Of a stretch of 64,000 nt of DNA, positions 11,818-23,446 are shown piece by piece (within the stretch, counting starts at the first letter, position 1; each line of letters opens with the position of its first letter). Location of the stretch: contig JAIWZP010000003.1 of assembly GCA_025201375.1 (NCBI GenBank), positions 930,001 to 994,000 on the forward strand, written 5' to 3'. The notes below the pieces were generated by a model. That model ran no database searches and was not told where the DNA came from. It saw only the letters and a list, made by a program, of their open reading frames with translations. This DNA comes from Gongronella butleri. Lineage: Eukaryota; Mucoromycota; Mucoromycetes; Mucorales; Cunninghamellaceae. The translations under genes and the position numbers were made by a program.

Positions 11818-12706
11818 ATGAATGACTGGTCCGATCTGTTCGGATCTGATGATGAAGTGCACGATGAGGGCTCCGTTGGCTCGTGGGCCACGCAAGACGC
11901 TGAAGACGTCGATGAGCGCAACGCGCCTCTGACGACTGCGGCAGGTGCCGCGGTGGACACGTTTGACGCGATCCCTGGGTTGTATTTGTGGCGTGACGCG
12001 CTGACACACGAAGAGCAGATGGCAATGTTGCGCAGTATCATCGACAGCAACGTTTTTGGCAATCGCAACCAGGCAATGCTTTTTGGCACGCTGCCGGAGC
12101 ATCTACAATGGCTCTCGGACCATCTTCACGCACAAAACATCCTGCCACACGACCTGAATGCGCGCAAACCTCTCTTCAATCAGGCAATTTACAATCGTTA
12201 CGAAAAAGGTCCATAAATTGATTTTTTTTCTCTCTTTTTTTTTCGGCCACGCTGAGCACTGACCCCCCCTCTTTTTTTGGAATATGGCATTGTAGGCGAA
12301 GGCATCCTACCGCATGTGGACTTGGCAAGGTACGGGTGGCTCAATGGCCCAAATCATCGGAAATGTGCCAAAAAAAAAAGACGTGTCTCACTCTTTTTAC
12401 GCGTATAGGTTTGAGGATGGTATTGTGATCTTGTCACTGCTGTCGTCGTGCTGCATGTCCATGCGCCCTGCGGACGCGTCAGCGATTGCGACTGCTGGGT
12501 TCAATGGCGACATTGCGCCCATTTCTTGCAAAAAGCGCGCCAGTGTGGATTTGCTGTTGAATCCGGGCGACATACTTGTCCTGACGGGTGAGGCGCGGTA
12601 CCAGTGGACACACAGTATCCCGGAGCTCAACGAGGACTATGTTGATGGACGGCGCGTGATGCGTGGCAATCGTGTCAGTGTGACTTTGCGCCGACTTTTG
12701 GAATGA
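11818..12706 (+). CDS. AlkB-type Fe(II)/2-oxoglutarate dioxygenase
   Basis: Three exons (11818-12208, 12296-12329, 12409-12706) encode 240 residues. The spliced product shows the AlkB signature: Fe(II) ligands H137 and D139 in GILPHVDLARF, H210 in RYQWTHSIPE, and the 2-oxoglutarate-binding pair R230 and R236 in NRVSVTLR. An acidic N-terminal 45 residues precede the double-stranded beta-helix core. Family members oxidatively remove methyl groups from DNA, RNA or protein. The TGEARYQWTHSI block resembles the ALKBH8 oxygenase domain, but no RNA-recognition or methyltransferase domain is attached, so the substrate cannot be fixed. The intron at 12330-12408 is needed: reading through it changes frame between the HVD motif and the core. 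Confidence 0.88.
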
Positions 12707-13644
12707 GAGATCCTTGTTGGCCCCGGGACCCCCATCTTTTTGTAAATACGTGCTGCATGGAAACGACCATCAAGAAAGAACACAGAAAGAGAAGAATGTT
12801 GGCACGTCTCTTTATTTGTTTCTTGGCAATACCAAGTGTTCTTGGCGTGTCTGATACATCTTGGTAAAATATGGATGGATCTGGTCCGAATCGCGTTGTG
12901 GCGCGTGGCGCGAGGCGAAAAAAAAGAAAAAAAGCTGTAATTGGGCCTTGGTCGCTCTTTTTTGTCGACAACAAGGTGGTTTTTCATTCGAACCCTGATT
13001 TTAGGGCGTCTAGACTTGTTGTCATGGCTGCAGTATCTGGAAAGCGGGTCGCCAGATCGTGTTTTTGCGTGGCCAAGTTTGCATAAAAAATCGGTTACAC
13101 ATGGCCTCAATTGGAAAGTCTGGAAAACCTAGTGTGTGTTGATTACCGTGCAGATGCGCGCATGCAAGATCCGAGACGCGATAAAGAGTAGAAATTCGGA
13201 TCTCAGCCAAATGCAAGGGGTGATGGGGCGGTGTGAGGAGGCACAGCACGGAACAGCGGACCAATGTGAGGCACATTGGGCCACGTAAAACCAAGGAGAA
13301 TGCCATTTTCTTCCGTTTTGTTCATCTGTTTCATGTCCACGCTCCTGGCCTCTTTGTCTGGCCTATGCGGCGTGGGGGGAAAATGAGGGGAAAGTAAATG
13401 AGGAGAAGGGAGGGGGGCTCGAGAGCCATCGATGGGCAATTGACTTGAGCTGGATGACGTGCATGAGGACCAAATGGTCTGTTACACATCACTGCATTGC
13501 CCCTGAAAGGTAATGTCGTTCTCACCCCCTCCCCTATTTCTTACTTCTTTGCGCCTTTCATTGTCTTTTTTTTTTCTTTCTTTTTTTATTTCTTTTCGTC
13601 ATCCTTTTTTTTTTTTTTTACCCAATTTTTGATACCAATTGAGC
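12707..13644. other. Intergenic region between AlkB-like and ArAE_2 genes
   Basis: No gene is supported over these 940 bases. The last 100 bases before the ATG at 13645 are T-rich with short C/T blocks, as in other leaders here. Open frames on the minus strand are short and show no known domain. Confidence 0.5.
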
Positions 13645-16600
13645 ATGTATGGCTCTCCAGATCAATCGCGGCGGCCCAAGAATGCTATTCCCATCCCAAC
13701 GCGACCGCGTCAGTCGCCGCCGCCGGTGATGTCGTCGGTGCGGTCGATGGACAGCGAGCATTTTTATTCCTTTGGCAATACAGGCTCTCAACAGGCTCAT
13801 GCGCCAACCATGCGGCCTTTGTCGCCGTCCAGTGAAATCGAGGTGGTGATGGATGACGGCACTTTGCAGCGACGCACCGTGTCGCTGTCCACGACGGTGG
13901 AAACGCGGTACCATGACACATTGGATCATATTTTGGGCGGTGGTGGCGCCAATGCCCCATCTTTTACTAGACCTGCCTCCATCATGACATCGCATGACAC
14001 CATCGACACGTAAACAATGCGCTGGCCCCTTAAAACACAGCAATTTTGATGGACCCTGATCCTGATTTTTTTAAATTTTTTTTTTAATTTTTTTTTTTTT
14101 TTTTTTTGCAGTGATAATGAGGATCCACAGCAGCAGCAGCAGCCATTGCTCTCTGGATGGAATCGCAAGGCATATCAGAGCACGACGATCCGCGAGGAAG
14201 AGGAAGAAGATGAGACCATGACAAGCAACAGCAGCAGTGACGACGCGGAAGATCAGACGGCCTTTTTTCTGGAAGGTGGTAGCACAGAGCCATGGCCCAA
14301 GGATGAAACGCCATCATTGCTGAAACGGTTGGGGGCGCTAGAGCTGACGGCTGCGCAAAAGGCGGTGCTGAAATGCAGCTTTGCCTATCTACTTGGCTCA
14401 TTATTCACATTTATTCCGTCTTGGAATGCGTGGATCGGCAACAATCGCTCGTCCAGCCATCTTGTCGCGACGGCCACCGTGTTTTTCAACCCCGCCAAGT
14501 CCCTGGGTGGCATGGTCGAGGCCGCGGCCTATGGCTGGGGCTACACATTCTTTGCCTTGCTTGTTTGCTTGGGTTCCATGGCCACCACCGATTTTTTCAT
14601 CGATCACCAGATGACGCTTGTCGCCCACATTGTCTCGTTGTTCTTTTGGCTTGCTGGCGCCGCGTTCATCGTCGCCTTTTTAAAAGCGCATTGGAACAAG
14701 CCGCCTGTAGCCAGCGGTGCGTTAAAAAAAAAGTAATTGTGAATTACATCTCTGATGCAATGTCTTTTTTTTCCTGTTCTCTAGCCTCCAGTCTCTGCTT
14801 TATTATCATTTTTATCATTGTTGTCAAGGAAGGGTCCGTAAACCAAGGCGCATTCGATACGACGCGCATTGAACAAATTACATCTGTGGTGGCCATTGGC
14901 ACCTTGGTCACGGTCACATGCTGTATTGTATTTTGGCCTACGTCGGCAACGACCAAGCTGCAGTAAGGGGGTCAATCACTTAAAAGTGAGAAAAAATAGC
15001 ACCATTGACGCTCCTTTTTTTTTTTAGACAAGATTTAGATAAGACATTGCAGTCGTACCAGGTGCTGCTCAAGCTTTTAACCAAGACATTCTTGCTGGAC
15101 GACGATCTGCCAGAATTTACGGCGAATCAGTCATTGCAATCAGCCATTGAATCGCACCGTGGCAGCTTCACATCACTGCAAAAGTCTCTTCAAGAGGCCA
15201 AATTGGAAAGTCTGTGGAATGCGCAGATTCGTGGGTGCGCCGACGAATACGACACGATTGTCAAGAGCATGCAACGGCTGTCACAGCACGTGGGCGGCTT
15301 GCGCAGCAGCTGTGGTGTGCAATTCTTTCACCATCAGCGGTCGCAACAAGAACAAGACCAAAATCACGCGAATGAGCCCATTCCCTATGCAGAATCCGCG
15401 CATGACGACACACATCTGGCGCCGTCGCCATCGTACGCGCAAGACGCGTCTCTGTTTGTTGTGGGCACGCCGGGCACCACGGCATCTATGGCCGTATCAT
15501 CGCGTTCAATGCTACTATCGCCACGCCCGCCCAGCGACACGTGGAGCGTGTATGCCGGCCATCGTCGTCGCCAACTCGAGTCTGAAATGAAGCGCCAGCG
15601 TGCGAAAAAGATGGACGTACAGCAACAACAAGAACATCAGCCCATGGAAAACGAAAAAGAAGGCGTCCACATAGAAAACGACGACGATGACCAGCTTTCA
15701 TTAAACGAACCTTACACGACGACACTGATTGACTATGTGCACACCATCCGGCACCCATTGAAATCGCTGGCGTACACGTGCAAGCGCACATTGTACCATT
15801 TGCAACAAGGAATCAAGCCATTTACGTCGCGTCACCGATTTCTCCTCTTTTCGTCGCATGCGCTGCCGCCAGATTGCCTGCGCCTCAAGCAGAATCTCAT
15901 CAAGGCGCTCGAGGTGTTTGACCGAGCACAACACAGGGCCATGCGTGACCCCATCAACAAAGTCACCGACGATTTGTGCCTCGTTTATTTCTTTGTGTTC
16001 AATTTGAAGGAATTCACCAACGAATTGATCAGCCTCGTGGACGCCGTGCATGTCCTCACGGTCAAACAACAGCGCATCCCTCTGTGGCGCTATTTGTGGC
16101 ATAACCTGGCCAAGCTTTTGTCGCGCCATCGCCCAAATGCCGCCAATTTTTCATCCATCAAGCCCTTTGTGCCTAATGAGCGCCATCGTCTCGACACGCT
16201 GCACACACCATCGCCTACCACCAAGTGGCGCAAGTTTTTCCTGCAGGCGTGGCGCACCATGTCCTTGTTCAAGCTGCAAAAGATGCGTTATGCCGTTAAA
16301 TCAATGCTTGCCGCCGTGCTGCTTGCGTCGCCTTGCTTCATTGCCGCTACAGGGCCATTGTTCCGCGCGTGGCGCATGGAATGGGCATTGATCACGGTAA
16401 AATAATATTTTATTTTTAATTTTACGCGTGTCTGATCATCTCTCTCTATGTTTTTTTTTTTTGATGAATAGCTCATGGTCGTAATGACGCCCACGGTGGG
16501 CGGGACCAACATTGTGGCGGTGTATCGCATTTTTTCCACGATGCTCGGGTGCTTTTCGGCCATGGTGTTTTACATGCTGTTTCCGGGCAACATGGTGGTG

Positions 16601-17697
16601 CTTGCGGTGCTGACGTGGCTGTTTTCACTCCCGAATTTCTGGCTAATCCTGCACCACAAGCATGGCAAATTTGGACAATTTACATTGCTTGCGTACAATC
16701 TTGTGATGCTCAACAAGTACAATGACCGCGACACGAACAGTATTGAGGTGTGGCGACTTGCGTTCCAGCGATGTGTGGCGATTCTCGTGGGCGTACTTGC
16801 GGGCCTCGTCGCGACAAACTATTGGTGGCCGTACGAGGCGCGTGTTGAGCTGCGCAAAGGCCTTTCTGATTTTTTGCTGCGTCTTGCGTGGCTTTACGAG
16901 CGTCTTGTGGCGACGCGACCACCGTCTCATAGCAAAAAGCTCTATGACGATGAGGACGACAACCCTGTACCCGTTGGCAACCCATTGGTTCCTCATTCGC
17001 CGGCGTGGGTCGAACAAGAATTGGCATTGCAACGCGATTTGATTGAATTGTATGGGTTGCTTGCGCAGACGCCCAACGAGCCGCGTCTCAAGGGCGCGTT
17101 CCCCGTGGAAACCTATCGGCAGATGCTTGCGGCTGGGCAGAATCTCGTGGACAAGATGATTGCCATCCGCACTGTTGTGACAAAGGAGGTTTGGACCAAA
17201 GAGGTGTACCCATCCATGGTCGTGCCGACGGGCCGCCAGGGTCGCGATATGGTCGGCAACGTGCTGCTCTATTTATACCTGTTGGCCTCGGCATTGCATC
17301 TAAAGACCCCGCTGCCGCCCTATTTGCCGCCCGTCCGCGCCGCATGGGCAAATCTCATCCATGAGCTGCGTCGCGACAAGCTGCGCAACAATCACGCCTA
17401 CATGATTTACTTTGCTTACGTGGTCATGATGGAAGACATCATTTACGATCTTGACAAGGTACGTAAAAATGGCAAAAAAGTGCAAAATAACGAAAAATGG
17501 CAACCTCATCTTTTTTTATTCTCTTTTTTTTTTTTTTTACGCGCATGAAGCTTGGCGAGCACATGACCTTACTTTTCGGGGCACTGGTACCACAAGATGA
17601 ATGGCAAAAACTGTTTGAGCCAAGCGAAATGGAGCAGGGTCACGGTCTTTCCATTGTGCCAGCGTCACATCGCCTCACGCAAGCGCATACGCAATGA
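13645..17697 (+). CDS. ArAE_2 family membrane protein (Bre4-like, FUSC superfamily)
   Basis: Six exons (13645-14009, 14112-14716, 14785-14962, 15028-16396, 16472-17458, 17551-17697) give 1,216 residues. A disordered, acidic N-terminus of about 200 residues is followed by a first membrane bundle (exons 2-3), a long cytosolic region with Gln/acidic stretches, and a second bundle opening with LMVVMTPTVGGTNIVAVYRI (exon 5). A soluble helical C-terminal domain follows. This is the layout of the fungal ArAE_2_N plus ArAE_2 (DUF2421) pair, as in yeast Bre4, related to aromatic-acid exporters and bacterial FUSC proteins. An exporter role in the plasma membrane or ER is likely; the substrate is unknown. 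The start is the first ATG; an upstream in-frame TTG has no support. Confidence 0.85.
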
Positions 17698-17951
17698 CAA
17701 TAGCATAGATCTGCTTTTTTCCGCAATTACAAAACGATTCCCACATTTATCTCCTCCTTTTACTACCCATCCAAGAATAAAATACGCATATTTTATAGGA
17801 ATTGAGCAGACTGGCGATTTTAAACAGAGAGAGGGTATGATGTCGATGGGCATTCGCGTCGCGTCGCACCTCAATCCCACTAGAAACAAAAAAAAAAAAA
17901 AGCAAAAAGTCAGCCATGGTGCTTTTATTTTGGCCTTTTTTTTCCGTGTTT

Positions 17952-18370
17952 TCATCTTACCACGAGCTCTGGAGAATTGGAGCGTTGCTCAGGGACCGGC
18001 TTTTTGCCACGGTCTGCATTCAATTTGTTACTCAATGAGCCGCCGCCTTGTTGCACGCCGCGAGCTTCCGCCTGCACCAAGAATTTTAGCAAATTAACGC
18101 ATTTCTAGATTTTTTGATTTTTTTTCTCCTTACCTGCTGGCGTCGTTGCTCTGCTGCTTGCAGCATAGCGTCGCGCTGGCTACCAACGACCTGGCCAGGG
18201 GAATGGCCGCCGAGGGTTTGTCCTGGCGACGCAGCACTGGGGGTAGAAGAGCTGCCGCCGCCTAACCTCTGACCACCTTGCGGCTTACGCTCGCCACTAC
18301 AACAATTGCCCTTTATCTCCAGTGAGCAAGAGCAAAAAAAAAAAAAAGCACACGAAAAGATACTTACCAT
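17952..18370 (-). CDS. SVIP-like small p97/VCP-interacting protein
   Basis: Three exons on the minus strand (18370-18368, 18310-18134, 18071-17952) encode 99 residues. The first coding exon is the ATG alone, directly followed by a GTAAGTA donor; the acceptor at 18311 gives MGNCCSGE, a textbook N-myristoylation glycine (G2) with two palmitoylatable cysteines (C4, C5). A glycine/serine linker follows, then DAMLQAAEQRRQQAEARGVQ, matching the VCP-binding helix of human SVIP (AEAAERRQ followed by ASRG). By analogy it tethers the Cdc48/p97 ATPase to a membrane and limits its use in ER-associated degradation. It shares a 216-bp divergent promoter with APC10. A GTAAGA just before the stop could be a further donor, so the C-terminus is provisional. 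Confidence 0.75.
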
Positions 18371-18586
18371 GATGGAAAGAGAACAAGGGGTGGGAAACGA
18401 GAATAGAAGAACGGGAAAAATAGAAAAATGGGTGGAGAAAAGAGGCAAAAATTCAAGGCACGGCGCGCCATGGGCCTCTTTCAAAAAAAAAAAAAAGTCC
18501 GCAATGCGGCCGCCAAGCGCTGAATTTGACCAAAGTCGCTTTTTGCGTTTTAACCCTTTTCTTTTTCCTTTTTTTTCATAATTTCC
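18371..18586. promoter_or_regulatory. Divergent promoter, SVIP-like / APC10
   Basis: These 216 bases separate the two start codons, and both transcripts must begin here. No TATA box is evident; A and T runs dominate. Confidence 0.5.
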
Positions 18587-20269
18587 ATGTCTGATCTTGA
18601 CGAAGATGACGATGAGCGGTTTTTCCGGTCAGATCTCGGCCCTGACGATGGACCCGGGATGCACCCCGAGTTTTTATTGCGCACGTTGGATGCCCAGGCG
18701 CGAGCGGCGCGCGAGAACCAGCAGCACCAGCGGCAACAACGCCTGTTTACGACGGTCGACGACGAAGACGACGCCCACGACGCCCACGACCACGACGGGC
18801 GGCCGACATTTGCCCATTCGCGTGTGGACAATGACGATGACATGGACGGCACAGACGACGCAGATGCGGCATTGTATGGAACGAGCCCTTCGGCGGGGCA
18901 TCTGCTTTTTTCTGGGTTTATGCGTCGATCCAGCGACGACGCGTTGGACGACGACGCGCCGACCGTGCAGGCGAGCAACGAAAACACGAGCGAGGGGCCG
19001 CACACCATGTACACGGACATCTTGCTGCGGCTCGACGCGCCCGCCTTCCCCTCCAATCTCACGGCATCGTCCATCAATGACCCTACAGAGATTGCCGACC
19101 CCATCGACACGCTCAATGGCACAGCAGACCCACCCAGCCCGCATGTCAACATGTTCACAGAGGATGCGCCCGAGCGACCCGACGATGATGGCGACGAAGA
19201 AGACGACGACGACGCTGCTGAGGGTGCTGTCGAAGAGGAAGACGAGTCCGAGGGCCAGAACGTCGACGACAGCGAGAGGGAGAATACCGCCATCACCGTT
19301 TACAAATCGGACCACCCCGACCACCAGCAAAAACTCAAAAATGGACGCGAAGTAACCGAACTCGAGGCCACATGGGCCGTCTCCACATTTAGGCCTGATT
19401 GGGGCGTCGAAAAGATGCGCGACAATAACCCATTGACGTACTGGCAGTAAGCAAGCAATCAAAAACAAGGACACACAAAAAAAAAAAGAAAAAGCAAATT
19501 GGCCCTGACACGTTCTTTTTCTTTTTCTTTTTCCTTGTTGCTGCTTTTTTCTTTTTCTTTGGATCACGCAGATCGGATTGCTCTAACCCCAAGGCACCCC
19601 ACACCATTGACCTCTTTTTCACGCAGGCCACTGTGATCCAGGTAACGCGCAGGCACAAAAAAAATAATGTAGAAAACAGGCCCGAGCCTCATCGTTCTTT
19701 GATGTCCTTTAGCAAGTGTCCATTTTCATTGATTATTACCAAGACGAAAGCTATTGTCCCAAGCATATTACCATCCGAGGTGGGAATACATACCGTGATC
19801 TCTGCGTAAGTCAAGGAAAGCGCGAACAAAATTCGTCATTTGGATCATTAATGGTTGTTTTTCAATGCAAAAAAAGGACATTGTCGAGGTTGAGTGCCCT
19901 GAAATGGTGGGCTGGAAGAACATGGACCTCTCAGAAATCTTGGAGTAATGCATGCTGTATCACTGATAACGTAAAACGGGGCGGTCATGGCTCAATTGCG
20001 ATTTTTATTTGATAGTGAGCCTGTGCGCGTCTTCCAATTGCAAATTTCCATCAATAGCACACACTTGAATGGCAGGGACACGCACGTGCGCCAGCTCAAG
20101 GTGTACTCGACACCATCGTAAGCGCATTGGCGGGGTCATGTGAGGAGTGACAGAGGGTGCTGACGCTCAATTTTGCATTTACAGGCCACGATTCCAGCTG
20201 CCGGACAAGGCAAATGCCGCTGCCGACGGACGCCTACCTCTCACAATGTCCATGAAGGGCCTACGATAA
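18587..20269 (+). CDS. APC10: Anaphase-promoting complex subunit APC10/Doc1
   Basis: Six exons (18587-19446, 19572-19641, 19713-19805, 19877-19944, 20016-20117, 20185-20269) give 425 residues. The DOC domain fills about residues 250-400: [54 protein letters not shown] and [14 protein letters not shown] are family hallmarks. In the APC/C, Doc1 helps bind D-box substrates together with a co-activator; its C-terminal Ile-Arg-type tail docks on the TPR subunit Cdc27. Here the chain ends in Leu-Arg. The odd point is an N-terminal extension of about 250 residues that is very rich in Asp, Glu and Ser/Thr, encoded without introns in exon 1. Typical APC10 proteins have about 185-250 residues in total. 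Confidence 0.9.
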
Positions 20270-20817
20270 TCTTTTCAATCGTTTCATGTGATGACCAACC
20301 AATATTCTACAACATCGCCGTATTTTTATTTCATTCTTGCATCAACATACCAATCCATACCATTTTGCGACAAGTAAAATCGGCTGAGCGCACACACCAG
20401 CGCGTTTTTTTTTTTCTTTTTTGATGGAAAAGCAATGGATCATGGCTTTCAAAGGCCGCCATCATGCCGCTTGCGGTGATCTTTGGCGCGGGCGTGTCTT
20501 TTTTTTTGTTTACGCACTGCCAAATGCAAAGAGTCCCAATGTGGCCGTGATCGGCAATCAGGCAAAAAGGAGAGAAAAAAAGAATGGGGAAAAGGGATGA
20601 ATCATTTTTTACCCGCCGGTAGTCAACAGGCACAAGACAAGAACAGGTGACCAGTGTGCCTTTGTGTGGCATTGGTCGGGCTTTTAACGAGGCATCACAC
20701 GCAGCAATTGGATCCAACTCCCTCTTTTTAAAAAGAGCTCGCCTCCTTGGCGGCGTCCTTTTGTTTGCTTTTGTTTCTCTTCTTTGCATTTTTTGCATTT
20801 TTTTCTTGTGTAATTGA
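20270..20817. other. Intergenic region with a 16-bp palindrome
   Basis: This contains the APC10 3' flank and the promoter of the PRL phosphatase gene. A perfect 16-bp palindrome, CTCTTTTTAAAAAGAG, lies at 20722-20737, about 80 bases before the ATG at 20818. It might be a protein-binding site or merely low-complexity sequence. No gene is supported. Confidence 0.45.
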
Positions 20818-21420
20818 ATGATCACGGTTGTCGAGTCGCCCAACAAACAGCAACGCTTTTTGATCTTGGACGCCCCAACGCATGACACCCTGAAGAACTA
20901 CATTGAGCCCTTTCGTCGCGAGCGCGTGCGCCACCTGGTGCGTGTGTGCCAGGGTCATCTCGACTATGACGTCCACGAGCTCGAGCGGCTCACCGGCGTC
21001 CAAGTCAACGATACCATCAAGTTTGATGACGGCACCGTACCCAGTGTGCAAGACATTGAGCAATGGCTCGCCCTGTCGCAGGATGCCATGCAGCACGGAC
21101 AAACCATCGCGGTCCATTGCGTCAGCGGCATCGGCCGTGCCCCCGTCCTTGTCACCTTGGCCCTCATTGAGGCGGGCATGGATAACCTGGTACAAAGAAA
21201 AAAGAAGGCTGTTGATTTGGAGATTGGCGTATTTCATTATGTTTGCGGACATGCGAGCCTTTTTCTTACGCTTTTTTTTTTGTTTTTCAAGGATGCCATC
21301 ACATATGTGCGCACTCATCGCCGTGGCGCGCTGAACAAGAAGCAGGTGCGCTTCATTGACGAGTACAAGCCGAGCCGCGCGCGGCGGTCAACGCTTGCCA
21401 AGCTAAAAAGCTGGTTTTGA
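20818..21420 (+). CDS. PRL/PTP4A-type protein tyrosine phosphatase
   Basis: Two exons (20818-21189, 21292-21420) encode 166 residues, the size of human PRL enzymes. The P-loop is HCVSGIGRAP (nucleophile C101, R107), the general-acid loop is IKFDDGTVPS (D70/D71), and C44 in VRVCQG sits where PRLs keep a redox cysteine. The C-terminal RTHRRGALNKKQ block is typical of the family. Unlike animal PRLs it ends in KSWF and has no CaaX prenylation box, so membrane attachment, if any, must rest on the basic tail. The intron (21190-21291, 102 bp) is a multiple of three and open in frame, so retention would give a 200-residue form. Confidence 0.88.
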   Translation: MITVVESPNKQQRFLILDAPTHDTLKNYIEPFRRERVRHLVRVCQGHLDYDVHELERLTGVQVNDTIKFDDGTVPSVQDIEQWLALSQDAMQHGQTIAVHCVSGIGRAPVLVTLALIEAGMDNLVQRKKKAVDLEIGVFHYVCGHASLFLTLFFLFFKDAITYVRTHRRGALNKKQVRFIDEYKPSRARRSTLAKLKSWF

Positions 21421-22228
21421 TTGCTCGATTTTTTTTATCATATTGAATGACGCGATTTGTCATCTCTTTGAACTCTTTACGTTGAAAAACACGTGCAGAA
21501 ATAAATGCCGTATGATACATTGAAGTTTTTTTATAAAGCTTTTGACTTTTAGACGCCCCCATAAATGCCAATAATACTGTAGATATTTTCCAGTGTTGTG
21601 TGCACCTTTTTCTAGGGCGCTTGCGTTCAAACTTTGTAGCATGAGGCACTGCTACAGCACCAACAGTTGAAAATAGATACGAAACGGAGGAAATCATAAA
21701 TACAGTATGTTAGTTTTCCAGCTTTGTGTGTCATCTTTCAGCTAAATAATGTGCTGCATCCAAAAGGATGTGTTGCATGCATTATTGCGTTTCCTCTTTC
21801 CTGTTATAATTTTATTTGCCACTTGCAACAGAGTTCTACGATGCTTCGACCATGCGTGAACACCGCGATTACCATATTATGATATTACAGTAAAACATCA
21901 ATTTTCGACATTTTTTCATTTTTTTGCGTACCTTTCTTGCTATTGTACGTATGATACTGTAGGTACAGTATGATAGACTATGCTCGACCCAATTCAATAG
22001 TCAACATACGCATCGTGAGTTTATGATCCATGCTGCACGCTGCTACTGTACTAGCACGCATCATTCTTCTGCCACTTTTTTTATGAATGATCTGATATTA
22101 CTGTATCTGCAGCTTTGCGCCGCACTGCATAAAAAAAGAGCACAGTATCATACACATTTGCAATTTGCATTTAGTAAACGACATACCGGTACGACGGTAG
22201 AACTGAACGTACTGTACTGTATTGTACG
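21421..22228. other. AT-rich intergenic sequence with TATGATAC/ACTGTA words
   Basis: No gene is supported. Several copies of GTATGATA and ACTGTA words lie here, densest at 21950-21980 (GTATGATACTGTAGGTAC followed by AGTATGATAG) and 22095-22225. They continue up to the left edge of the family 2 repeat. Confidence 0.55.
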
Positions 22229-22899
22229 AAAAGCGTGTTTTTCGGCGTTTGCCGGCTCGTTGTGCCTCCAGAATTTTTTTACAGCCTACCTGGTGCCTAC
22301 TGGTGGTGCCTGCCGATAAAAGCTGCATCATCGCGGGATGAACTAATACAGTAGTAGCCAGTGCACACAATGGGTCCGCCCGATTTTTTTTGACCACCCA
22401 AAAAAACTCCAAAAACGCCAGATTTTCCCTATTTTGCATTTATCTTGCCATGTGCATGGACGAGCCCACTCAAAAATTGCTGCATCGAATCCAACGCAAA
22501 ATTTGCAGCAAAAAAGCTTAAACTCCCAAAGCGCTACGACCACTTTTGAGAAATCCAGGGGTCACTCAGGGGTCACTCAGGGGTCACACATTTCAATCTC
22601 AGAAAATGCCAAATTTGAGAAATTTCGAACTCCGGGTGATCAATGCATCCCAAACAGGTAACTCCGACGATGTACTATTGGCTGACAAAATGACAGGTCG
22701 CCCCAACTTACGAAAAAAGCCCAAAGACTGACGCATGAACGGCGATCGACTTGAGAAAACTGCCTACTTTGGGCAAGATTTTTTTGCAAAAATTTAAGGT
22801 TTGACGCTTCCAAATTAAGTGGTGGATTGCATGGAATTTTTATTTTTTTTACTTTTTTTTACTTTTTATTTTGCACATCTTTGTGCGCTGAGTGAGCTG
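22229..22899 (+). repeat. Dispersed repeat family 2, left part of a split copy
   Basis: This aligns closely with 52367-53040: the same TTTGCCGG and TGTGCCTCCAGAA opening, the CGCCCGATTTTTT block, the AAAAAGCTTAAAC and CCCAAAGCGCTACGACCAC words, and the TCAATGCATCCCAAACAGGT segment. It stops abruptly at the left LTR of the retrotransposon and resumes at 29570, so it is one copy cut in two. A triplicated GGGGTCACTCA unit lies near 22558-22585. Confidence 0.8.
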
Positions 22900-23188
22900 T
22901 GTGAACAACGAGAACAATGAGCTCAATCAGCCAGGCACGCCAATTGTGGGGTGCTAGGCGCGTCAATGCACATTGTGTGCATTGTGGACAGGGCGCCGCA
23001 CCAACGTGCCTAGCGCTTGAGCTCAGACCGAGCTGAGAGTCCGGTGTCGGCCGGTGAATCTGCCACACACCCATTTTTTCGCCTATAAAATCCCACCTTG
23101 TTTAGATTTCCCCTTTTCCTTTTCTTTTCACTCTGTTTTCAGATTAAAAAAACCCTATCTTTTGTCTCACTTATTCGCAAAGTTTACA
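22900..23188 (+). repeat. Left LTR
   Basis: The 289-bp direct repeat is identical to 29281-29569. It holds a TATA box at 23084-23090. Confidence 0.92.
23084..23090 (+). promoter_or_regulatory. TATA box of the retrotransposon LTR
   Basis: TATAAAA sits in the 3' half of the left LTR, about 360 bases before the first ATG of gag at 23447. The right LTR carries the same box at 29465-29471. Confidence 0.65.
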
Positions 23189-23446
23189 TTTTTTTAAGTG
23201 AATTCGATACATCTCTCACTCTTTGATTGCTATACAAACCCCTGCTTCTTGCAATTTTTTTATTGTGTCACCTCCTGTCAGTTTTGACGTCTGTGCACAA
23301 TTCCCTCTTTTTCTGGTACATTTATTTTTTTTTGTACCTTTTTGCCTCTCTCTCTCGCAGAGTTCTTTTGTTTGTCGGAGTGAAAAGTTTTTCTTTCATT
23401 AAGCAAACCAATCGTTTCTTGTTGTTGCTCGTTTAACTCATTTTGT

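Noticed and set aside
14373..14784. Alternative frame running through the ArAE_2 exon 2
   Set aside because: It only becomes the correct frame after the intron at 14717-14784; upstream of that it is a shadow.
18674..19567. A 297-codon minus-strand open frame over APC10
   Set aside because: It lies opposite the acidic GAC/GAT-rich exon 1, where the reverse strand is naturally free of stops. No domain, and APC10 is clearly on the plus strand.
22859..23074. Minus-strand frame beginning MGVWQIHRPTP in both LTRs
   Set aside because: It is duplicated only because the LTRs are identical; no homology, and it spans the LTR promoter.
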